A program made the position numbers and the translations under genes. From NCBI GenBank assembly GCA_934436505.1, contig CAKSAP010000002.1, forward strand, positions 186,001 through 250,000: DNA of 64,000 nucleotides, read 5' to 3'. Under the pieces are notes generated by a model. The model worked only from the letters and a program-made list of their open reading frames with translations. It did not search any database and was not told the DNA's origin. The stretch's first letter is position 1. Every line of letters begins with the position of its first letter. Positions 8,737-14,966 of the stretch are shown in pieces. Origin of the DNA: an uncultured Eubacteriales bacterium (lineage in GTDB: Bacteria; Bacillota; Clostridia; Oscillospirales; Acutalibacteraceae).

Positions 8737-9648
8737 TTATTTTTCTTCTTCAAGCAAACTTTCAGGCTCTTTTTTTATTCGACGCCAAGTTTGTAGTTCT
8801 TTCTCTGTCAGTGTTTTTTCAATGACAATGGGGATTGCCTGCTGGTGCACTTTAATGAATAAGGTGTCATTCCACGTGCATTTTCCACAAGTACGAGGAC
8901 CTAATAATCCGAAAGAACCGATTTTCGGCGGGTAGTCCCAGCCGGCTTCAAAAGCTTCTTGTGCTGTGCAGAAAAGTTTAGTGCCACAGACTTCACAGTA
9001 GTGCCAGAACTTTCGAGAATTCATACTTTCAAGCAATTCTAATCGTTGTTTTTCTTTATCTTCCTCTTTTTTTATTTGTTGTGCCTCTTCGCTGAGTTCT
9101 TTATGTGCTGCATCAACAATTTCAGGTTTAGGAGCATCCATTCGAAGTCCGATATTGCCATCTATAACCTCATATATCTTATCAAACCCTTCGCTGGGAT
9201 TGGGAAATTCTATTTCTTTTGCAATAGATTTTAATCGCCGGATAGAAGAATCTAATTTTCGTTCATTTATATATGTCTCCCAAACAGGATCGCTCGGACA
9301 CATTACGTAGACCTCGATGGAAGTATTTTTAACTGCATCACGAATAGCATCTATGTACGCTATTCTGCGCTTTGCCTTGTATAAAGTCTGCTCAACTACC
9401 ACATCTTTACCTTCTTGCAATGTCTTAATAATGTCAACTAAAAGATTTTCGTTTGCTTTATATAAACATTTAAATTCTTGCCCAAACGGAATATGCTTAC
9501 CAAACCCTTCTTCCTTATAAGCGGCTTGTTGATAATCATATACATTTAATATGACGGTATCTCGATTGTCAGAAAAGTGATTTTTGATGATAAAAGTTGT
9601 TTTCCCAGAAGCCGTAGCACCTATAACAAAAGTAACCGTTCTATTCAT
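8737..9648 (-). CDS. Polynucleotide-kinase/zeta-like P-loop protein with C-terminal zinc ribbon
   Basis: A 303-residue protein. Walker A GATASGKTT is at residues 10-18, and the VVVEQTLY strand and the lid (YINERKLDSSIRRL, then EFPNPSEGFDKIYEV) resemble T4-PNK-type and zeta-toxin-type kinases, which phosphorylate polynucleotide ends or UDP-sugars. A charged helical linker (about 185-212) leads to a Cys4 zinc ribbon: Cys218 and Cys221 (CEVC) with Cys254 and Cys257 (CGKC); Cys226 lies between. The ATG at 9648 has AAAGGAGTG just upstream, so 11 extra upstream codons are dropped. The gene starts 13 nt after the 159-codon gene before it. The kinase-ribbon fusion is unusual; the zinc ribbon may bind RNA or DNA (inference). 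No antitoxin-sized partner precedes it. Confidence 0.7.
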   Translation of the reverse strand: MNRTVTFVIGATASGKTTFIIKNHFSDNRDTVILNVYDYQQAAYKEEGFGKHIPFGQEFKCLYKANENLLVDIIKTLQEGKDVVVEQTLYKAKRRIAYIDAIRDAVKNTSIEVYVMCPSDPVWETYINERKLDSSIRRLKSIAKEIEFPNPSEGFDKIYEVIDGNIGLRMDAPKPEIVDAAHKELSEEAQQIKKEEDKEKQRLELLESMNSRKFWHYCEVCGTKLFCTAQEAFEAGWDYPPKIGSFGLLGPRTCGKCTWNDTLFIKVHQQAIPIVIEKTLTEKELQTWRRIKKEPESLLEEEK

Positions 9649-9661
9649 AAATTCACTCCTT

Positions 9662-10141
9662 TCACTTGCTTGATAATTCATTTATAAAATCATCAATATG
9701 TTTCTGCCAAGAACAATAAATTTCAACGGGACTTTCATATTGAGAAATGTATTTGTTAAAAATTGGGAAATATGTTTCTTTAATAAGCAAATGATTTCCG
9801 CAACCTGTATAAATGTGTTTCCAGCCTTTTGCAACTCTCGTCAGATTTTTGTTTTTTGTATCATCATTTACAAATAATACAATTTCTCCGTCAGTTTTTT
9901 CATCAGGCATAGGACCATTCCAGAAGCAACCCTCTAATGCTGGAAATTTGCTTTTTATATCAGCATAAGTGATTTTTCCACTATCCATAGAGTTGTAAAA
10001 TAAAGAAAAGCATTCACCATTTTCTTTCACAAATTCCATTAAGCAGGGTGCCCCCATGGCACCGGGTTCGGCAACAGTATATATGACAACATCGTCGAAC
10101 AAGTCTAATGTTATTTTTTCAAGTTCTTTAAATTTAGCCAT
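9662..10141 (-). CDS. Conserved-looking hypothetical protein (AEPGAMG / GCGNHL motifs)
   Basis: A 159-residue soluble protein that I cannot assign to a named family. Two blocks look like conserved signatures: AEPGAMGAP near residue 25 and GWKHIYTGCGNHLL around residue 108. No signal peptide or membrane segment is seen. The ribosome site is TAGGAGAATGGTAAA before ATG. It is the second gene of the minus-strand operon, 136 nt after the EEP-family nuclease and 13 nt before the kinase with the zinc ribbon. The tight spacing to the kinase suggests the two proteins act together or balance each other; this is inference only. Confidence 0.65.
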   Translation of the reverse strand: MAKFKELEKITLDLFDDVVIYTVAEPGAMGAPCLMEFVKENGECFSLFYNSMDSGKITYADIKSKFPALEGCFWNGPMPDEKTDGEIVLFVNDDTKNKNLTRVAKGWKHIYTGCGNHLLIKETYFPIFNKYISQYESPVEIYCSWQKHIDDFINELSSK

Positions 10142-10277
10142 TTTACCATTCTCCTATTTTTCCTTTTTATTTAGTTAATCAAATTCTTTGCTTAAATCTT
10201 TTAATCGAGCCAAGCGTTTTTATCACTATGTAGGTTTTACTCCATTCGTCAAAATGGGTAAATTTATATTAGTAAAA

Positions 10278-11090
10278 TCATGTAATTTCTGAAAAAACAC
10301 TGCCACTTAAAATAGCGTGATCAGGAATCCCGCTTCCAACATTAATTGACCATATGTTTCTTCTTAATCCAAAATCATATACGGAAAAATTCTTGCCGTG
10401 TATATATACATCCTCGTTTCTGTCTGTAAAATCTCTATCGTATGCTTCGTTCTCAATTAGCATATCTTTAACAACAAAATGATCTTCAGCAAACTCATAT
10501 TCTCCACTGATGGCATTTTCTGCATAAATGCTCTGACCATTAGGAGTAACCAATTTAAACCCCGCTTGTTTGCTAATTTGAGATAAGATAGATATATTCC
10601 ATTTTCTCTCGGTTGTTCCCCTTCTCAAGCAGTTAAAATCGCCTCCAATAATAACCCTATCATATGATTTTAAGGTATCTAAAACAAATCGGAGTTGTTT
10701 TTCCCTGTTTTCATAGCTTTCAATGGTGATTCGAACGCCAGCTAAAACAAATTCGAATCCATTGGTATCTTTTAATTTAACATAAGCAAAATTTGGTGTA
10801 GTATGGTTTGTTTCTATATTGTTTACCTTTTCAAACATAGTGTACCTGTCCTTTTTCCATGCTACTAATATATCGTTGTGATTTGCCGGATTATTAGATA
10901 AGACATAATCATAGCCTTTATTGACAATGTACATCTGAATAAAGCTTTTGTAATTTTGAGTTTTGCAGAATTCAGTTAATATAAAAAAGTCGCTGTCTTG
11001 ATACTTAATTTCTTCTCCCACGAATTCAGGTGTGAAGATTTTTTTATTTGTTGCAGAATTTATATTCCAAACGCAAATCTTTTTACTCAT
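10278..11090 (-). CDS. Endonuclease/exonuclease/phosphatase (EEP) family protein
   Basis: A 270-residue enzyme with the EEP metal-dependent phosphodiesterase fold. Visible signatures are the N-terminal VWNIN, the metal-binding Glu in LTEF (about residue 40), the GGDFNC motif with Asp151 and Asn153, and the terminal PDHAIL with Asp257-His258. Members cut DNA, RNA, 2',5'-oligonucleotides or phosphoinositides. With no signal peptide and two P-loop kinases in the same operon, a nucleic-acid or nucleotide substrate is more likely. It is the first full gene behind a strong minus-strand promoter (11300-11328), after a frameshifted mini-gene. All expected catalytic residues seem present. Confidence 0.85.
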   Translation of the reverse strand: MSKKICVWNINSATNKKIFTPEFVGEEIKYQDSDFFILTEFCKTQNYKSFIQMYIVNKGYDYVLSNNPANHNDILVAWKKDRYTMFEKVNNIETNHTTPNFAYVKLKDTNGFEFVLAGVRITIESYENREKQLRFVLDTLKSYDRVIIGGDFNCLRRGTTERKWNISILSQISKQAGFKLVTPNGQSIYAENAISGEYEFAEDHFVVKDMLIENEAYDRDFTDRNEDVYIHGKNFSVYDFGLRRNIWSINVGSGIPDHAILSGSVFSEIT

Positions 11091-11120
11091 TTTATTTTCT
11101 CCTTTAACAATATTATAGTT

Positions 11121-11242
11121 TTATTTTTGAGATAATGGGAAATTCCCCCTACTAAATAGTTCAGGTATACGCTCTATTAATTCTATGAGTTCCTCTTGCG
11201 AAAAATCGAAAACATTTTCTTTACAATGCTATCCCAATGCAT
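11121..11242 (-). pseudogene. Frameshifted mini-gene leading the EEP operon
   Basis: An ATG at 11242 with GAGGTGAG before it begins MHWDSIVK. The frame then meets a stop, but restoring one base in the A-run near 11219 lets it continue in a plausible acidic frame (ENVFDFSQEELIELIERIPE, then LFSRGNFPLSQK) to a TAA at 11121. The corrected product is about 40 residues. It sits directly between the promoter and the EEP gene. It may be a genuine one-base deletion, a sequencing error, or a slippage site. No family was recognised. Confidence 0.55.
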
Positions 11243-11285
11243 TTTTCTCACCTCATTTCTGCTTTTAAATCCGCAATACAAACAC

Positions 11286-11356
11286 TTTGGTTTTTATTTA
11301 TTATACTGATTTATTGTCGCTTCGTCAAGAGAAATATAAATATTTTGGTTTCTATT
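11286..11356. promoter_or_regulatory. Pair of 13-bp direct repeats between divergent promoters
   Basis: TTTGGTTTTTATT (11286-11298) and TTTGGTTTCTATT (11344-11356) differ at one position and are 58 bp apart. The first lies just past the minus-strand -10 and the second touches the plus-strand -35, positions suited to repressor binding. The regulator is unknown. Confidence 0.3.
11300..11328 (-). promoter_or_regulatory. Strong sigma-A promoter of the EEP/kinase operon
   Basis: On the minus strand TTGACG, 17 bp, TATAAT: five of six bases match at -35 and all at -10. Transcription would start near 11293 and run through the mini-gene and the four operon genes. Confidence 0.8.
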
Positions 11357-11383
11357 GCACTTTAAAAATAATTGTGTTATTAT
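11355..11383 (+). promoter_or_regulatory. Sigma-A promoter of the 162-codon gene
   Basis: TTGCAC, 17 bp, TATTAT, about 30 nt before the start at 11413. It is divergent from the EEP operon promoter, with about 27 bp between the two -35 boxes. Confidence 0.65.
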
Positions 11384-11412
11384 TATAAAAAACATTTTTG
11401 TGAGGTAGTTAT

Positions 11413-11901
11413 ATGTTTAAATATAATCTTTCTGTAAGCATGAGCGACATAAACCTAAGTATAACTAACGATATAAAAGAATTAATAATCAAAGCGGCTG
11501 ATGAAGCAAACTCCCGCAGAAACGCTTCTCGAAAAGGAAGGGTGTTTCAAATTAATAATTTGATTGATGAAAAACATATTAATGTTTGCTTACTTTCAGA
11601 TACTGAGGTTGTACCCACACGAGCACTTTCAGCATTGTCAAGAAGTATGCTTGCATTAGACTCAAATGGTATATTGGAAGGACACTGTTATCGTGGTTGT
11701 GTTTTAAGTGCTACATTATTAGATAGTAATGAAGAAAAAGCAACTGCACTTTCTGATGTGCAAATGTTGCAAGAGATTACTGCCATGTTATTTGACCGAG
11801 TATCTTTAAATAATCGAGAGAAAAAACTAGCAAAAGATACATCCAATGAAATCCGTAATATAGTAATTGAATATCTAAATAAAAAAACAGTTTCTAAATA
11901 G
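11413..11901 (+). CDS. Hypothetical 162-residue protein
   Basis: A soluble protein of unknown family, with no signal peptide or membrane segment. The central part (GHCYRGCVLSATLLD, about residues 90-105) is followed by a probable helical C-terminus rich in Glu, Asn and Lys. The ribosome site is GTGAGG, and a promoter with a 17-bp spacer precedes it. It is divergent from the EEP/kinase operon, the place where a regulator or antagonist is often encoded, but no helix-turn-helix is apparent. The low GC matches the rest of the accessory region. Confidence 0.6.
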   Translation: MFKYNLSVSMSDINLSITNDIKELIIKAADEANSRRNASRKGRVFQINNLIDEKHINVCLLSDTEVVPTRALSALSRSMLALDSNGILEGHCYRGCVLSATLLDSNEEKATALSDVQMLQEITAMLFDRVSLNNREKKLAKDTSNEIRNIVIEYLNKKTVSK

Positions 11902-11924
11902 ATGAACCATGTAAATAAAAATTA

Positions 11925-11963
11925 AACTGCAGCAAAGAGGTGTAAATCTCCCTGCCGCAGTTC
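11925..11963 (-). terminator. Hairpin downstream of decayed tnpV
   Basis: On the minus strand AACTGCGGCAGGGAG pairs imperfectly with CTCTTTGCTGCAGTT, followed by TAATTTTTATTT. It lies just after the end of the tnpV remnant, where an intact element would carry its terminator. It may also end the plus-strand gene at 11901. Confidence 0.5.
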
Positions 11964-11967
11964 TCGG

Positions 11968-12222
11968 TTAGTTGTAAATTATATCGTGATTTACGATTTC
12001 TGTAGCTCTGCTGTGGATGCTGTTCATCCTAACAACCTACTCCATTTAATTTTCAGCTTTGAGTCTTTCGGTCATTCACTCATGCTCTGCCATCTATTTT
12101 ACAAGCCGAAAAAACATATCCTCAGCTTGTTTGTCAATGTCAGCTAGATAGCCGTTCAATTTGCAGTTTGTCAGCAGATTAGTGTATCGCACCTTATGAT
12201 GTCGCTTGACCTCCTTTGCAAC
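11968..12222 (-). pseudogene. tnpV: Decayed tnpV transposon-associated gene
   Basis: Reading the minus strand in one frame gives VRYTNLLTNCKLNGYLADID, QAEDMFFRLVK, stop, MAEHE, stop, MTERLKAEN, stop, ME, stop, VVRMNSIHSRATEIV and a final TAA. This is the C-terminal two thirds of TnpV, a small protein carried on mobilizable transposons and conjugative elements of Clostridia. Four in-frame stops replace expected Gln, Gly, Gln and Trp codons, and the N-terminus is missing. It marks an old mobile-element insertion in the accessory region. Recognition rests on recall of the TnpV family sequence. Confidence 0.8.
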
Positions 12223-12281
12223 TATATTGTAGCAAAAGATATTCAAGATGACGAATGTGCGATTTTGTTTTGAATATAAAG

Positions 12282-12323
12282 AAAGACAGCGTAAAAAGCA
12301 TTTCTGTCTTCTACGCTGTCTTT
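12282..12323. terminator. Stem-loop, possible terminator
   Basis: AAAGACAGCGTA (12282-12293) and TACGCTGTCTTT (12312-12323) are perfect complements around an 18-nt loop. There is no long T-run. It lies between the tnpV remnant and the GH30 cluster, with no gene reading into it. Confidence 0.4.
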
Positions 12324-12420
12324 CCGCCTTTGCAACACCCATAAAGTTGTATTTTGATGTATTTTCAAATTACTTCCTTATGTGGCGTTAGCATTACCGA
12401 CTGCTTTATTTTTTTGATGG

Positions 12421-12500
12421 CTACCTTTGCATTTTTGATGGATAAACAATATAAAAGGGCAAACTTAAAGTGATGGTTTAAAGTTTTGTTACTTTAAGCC
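12421..12500. repeat. 80-bp direct repeat, left copy
   Basis: About 75 of 80 bases match 17341-17420, 4920 bp away. The unit begins CTACCTTTGCATTTTTGATG and ends in a hairpin (GGTTTAAAG/CTTTAAGCC here, with one G-U pair). The two copies frame the GH30-AraC-symporter cluster exactly. Confidence 0.8.
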
Positions 12501-12519
12501 CTACTCAGCAATAAGTGAT

Positions 12520-12548
12520 AAAGTACCCTTTTTTATATAAAAAGTACC
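12520..12548 (+). promoter_or_regulatory. Direct-repeat operator, probable AraC-family site
   Basis: AAAGTACC at 12520-12527 recurs at 12541-12548, a 21-bp period, which is two DNA turns. The pair ends 6 bp before a -35 box of the GH30 gene, the usual position for activation by AraC-type proteins binding tandem sites. The AraC regulator encoded at 13991-14854 is the obvious candidate (inference). Confidence 0.45.
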
Positions 12549-12554
12549 TATTAT

Positions 12555-12584
12555 TTGATGAGGAATATGGTAACATTGTATTAA
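12555..12584 (+). promoter_or_regulatory. Weak sigma-A promoter of the GH30 gene
   Basis: TTGATG, 18 bp, TATTAA, about 55 nt before the start at 12640. The poor -10 and slightly long spacer fit an activator-dependent promoter. Confidence 0.4.
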
Positions 12585-12639
12585 TAATATTTTTTTATAA
12601 TATACAAATTTGTGGAATAATCATAATTTGAGGATAGTT

Positions 12640-14001
12640 ATGAATGTTTATATAAACAAGAAAAAAACATTTCAGACCTTTGAGGGGTTTGGTGCAAGCG
12701 GTGCTTGGTGGGCACAGGAAGTCGGTGGCTGGGAGCATAAGGATGCCGAGAGCAACCTTGCTGTTCGTGACCGAATTTCTCAGCTTCTGTACAGCAAAAC
12801 CGAGGGCATAGGTCTGCGTACATATCGCTACAATATCGGTGGTGGCTCAAAGCAATCCGACAACGGAAAAATCGACAATCCTTTGAGAAGAACAGAATCT
12901 TTTGAAACGGCTGACGGCAGATATGATTTTGATCGTGACAAAAATGCCGTTTATATGATGGAGCAGGCTGTGAGGGACGGCGCTTATGAGGTGGTGCTTT
13001 TTGTCAATTCTCCGATTGAAAGGCTCACAAAAAACGGCAAAACTCATTGCACTGCGTCAAGGATTTTTCAGGATAATATCAGTCCAAAGAATTACACTTC
13101 TTTTGCAAAATATTGCCTTGATGTCACAGAACATTTTGTCAAAAAAGGAATTCCCGTAAAATATCTTTCGCCGATTAACGAGCCTATATGGCTGTGGCTT
13201 GGCGGTCAAGAGGGTTGCCATTACAGTCCTCGCAGCGCGGGAAAAGTGTTCAACGTTTTTGCTGACGAAATGAACAAAAGACCGTTGCTTGATGATGTCA
13301 AACTTTCGGGATTGGAGAGTGCGGATGTCCGCTGGTTCAATAAATCCTACACAAGAAATCTGCTCAAATATGTCAATGTCAGAAAACGAATTGATTCAAT
13401 AGATGTTCATTCGTATTTTCTCAATCCCGTTTCAATCCCGTATTTCAGCAGAGAGGCATACATAAAAAGATACAGAAAATGGCTTGATAAAAATTATCCG
13501 AATGTTGATGTCAAAATGAGCGAATGGTGTCATATGCAAAGCGGCAGAGATTACGGTATGGACTCGGCGCTTGTTATGGCAAATATTATGTACGAGGATA
13601 TTTCCATACTCAATGTCACTTCTTGGCAACATTGGGTGGCTGTCGCAGAGGGCGACTACTGTGACGGCTTGATTTACATAAATTTAGCCGACAAATCATT
13701 TGAAACAACCAAAAGATATTATGCCACAGGCAATTTTTCAAAATATATTCCATACGGAGCAAAACGAATTGAAGCAGTTGCCGACGACGAGGCTTTGAAA
13801 CTTCTTGCCTTTGCAAAAGACAATAAAACCGTGCTGATTGTCATCAATGATACAGATGACGAAAAGACAGTTACAGTTCCTGCGATTAACAGTGAAATAA
13901 CCGTTGCCGTTACCAATAAAGACAACAATCTGACAGAGCGTAAAACAAAAAATGCAGATATAAAAATATCTGCAAAATCTGTGAATACCATTATGTTTTA
14001 G
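12640..14001 (+). CDS. Intracellular GH30-family glycoside hydrolase
   Basis: A 453-residue (beta/alpha)8 glycosidase of family GH30. The N-terminus has the family's GFGASGAWW entry, the acid/base is Glu181 in SPINEP, and the nucleophile is Glu295 in MSEW. NEPIWLW followed by GGQEGCHYSP resembles the endo-beta-1,6-galactanase-type branch, so a galactan or arabinogalactan side-chain oligosaccharide is a possible substrate (inference). No signal peptide is present, so it acts on imported sugars, consistent with the symporter downstream. The ATG at 12640 with TGAGGATAG is chosen over an upstream TTG at 12610. Its 3' end overlaps the convergent AraC gene by 11 bp. Confidence 0.85.
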   Translation: MNVYINKKKTFQTFEGFGASGAWWAQEVGGWEHKDAESNLAVRDRISQLLYSKTEGIGLRTYRYNIGGGSKQSDNGKIDNPLRRTESFETADGRYDFDRDKNAVYMMEQAVRDGAYEVVLFVNSPIERLTKNGKTHCTASRIFQDNISPKNYTSFAKYCLDVTEHFVKKGIPVKYLSPINEPIWLWLGGQEGCHYSPRSAGKVFNVFADEMNKRPLLDDVKLSGLESADVRWFNKSYTRNLLKYVNVRKRIDSIDVHSYFLNPVSIPYFSREAYIKRYRKWLDKNYPNVDVKMSEWCHMQSGRDYGMDSALVMANIMYEDISILNVTSWQHWVAVAEGDYCDGLIYINLADKSFETTKRYYATGNFSKYIPYGAKRIEAVADDEALKLLAFAKDNKTVLIVINDTDDEKTVTVPAINSEITVAVTNKDNNLTERKTKNADIKISAKSVNTIMF

Positions 14002-14854
14002 CCTGCGATTTTAGGAATTCTTTTCTGTATCTGCTTGGGGTTACGGAGTATTCTTTTACAAACGCTTTCCTAAAATGGCTTCGGTCGCAAAAGCCTACCG
14101 TTTCGCTTATCATATCAATGCTCAAATCCGTGCTTTCAAGGAAATATACAGATGAATGCAATTTGCACTGCATATGATATTTGTTTGGCGAAATTCCGTA
14201 TTTTTCAATAAACATCTTGTTCATTATGTTTGGAGAAATGCCGAATTTGATTGCAACATCTTTCATTCGCAGTTGCTCGTTGCACTGCTTTTCGATGTAT
14301 TTTTTAACATCCAAAATGACATTGTCGTTTGTTTTTATGTAATGGGCTTCGCTTTTTTGTTGCTTGTTTGTTTTCGGTGCGTTCATTCCCATTTCAAACA
14401 GCACATTATGCGTCAACAGCATAAGCCTTTTTTCGTTTTGGAAATTCGGCTTGCCGAGACCTATTTGCTTGATTTGATTGTAATAGGGTGTTATATCGAG
14501 CTGGCGAACGAAAATCGGCGTGTCTATTTTGTAGAATTTCAGCCATTCGTCAACCATTTTTCCCGACACGGTGAACCAAATTTTTGTGTATGGATTTTTA
14601 TCGTCTGAATAATAGGTGTGAGCACCTCCCGGCTTTATGATGTAGCAATCGCCTTTTTCAAGCATTGTCACAATGCCGTTGTGCTCAAAATATCCTGTTC
14701 CGTCAAGCACACATTCAATGATTGTGTTGTTGTTTTCTTTTCTCGAAATGATATAGCTCGAATCGGGGAACAGCTTGCCGAATGAATGAAGATGAAACAG
14801 CTCGCTGTTGTTGTTTTGGTCGTAAAGATTGAATTCTTCGTTAAAAACAGGCAT
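13991..14854 (-). CDS. AraC-family transcriptional regulator
   Basis: A 287-residue regulator with an N-terminal cupin-like sensor (GTGYFEHNG, EKGDCYIIKPGGAHTYY, about residues 40-90) and a C-terminal double helix-turn-helix (about 185-280; KDVAIKFGISPNIMNKMF and ISETVGFCDRSHFRKAFVKE, ending TPSRYRKE). It probably senses a sugar and controls the flanking GH30 gene and the divergently transcribed symporter. Its start is 112 bp from the symporter start. The ribosome site GGAGCG is followed by ATG. A direct repeat suited to such a protein lies before the GH30 promoter. Confidence 0.9.
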   Translation of the reverse strand: MPVFNEEFNLYDQNNNSELFHLHSFGKLFPDSSYIISRKENNNTIIECVLDGTGYFEHNGIVTMLEKGDCYIIKPGGAHTYYSDDKNPYTKIWFTVSGKMVDEWLKFYKIDTPIFVRQLDITPYYNQIKQIGLGKPNFQNEKRLMLLTHNVLFEMGMNAPKTNKQQKSEAHYIKTNDNVILDVKKYIEKQCNEQLRMKDVAIKFGISPNIMNKMFIEKYGISPNKYHMQCKLHSSVYFLESTDLSIDMISETVGFCDRSHFRKAFVKEYSVTPSRYRKEFLKSQAKT

Positions 14855-14966
14855 ATTTAACGCTCCATAAAATACACATTTTCAAAATTTATTTACTCAT
14901 ATTTTATCAAAACAATTCAAAATTTTCAATAACATAATATATTAAAATAGGGGGAATGAGCAAAAT

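Noticed and set aside
12094..12342. 82-codon minus-strand frame as an intact gene
   Set aside because: Its C-terminal half is part of tnpV truncated by an in-frame stop, the downstream tnpV sequence continues past the stop, and its N-terminal half is unrelated, running through a hairpin.
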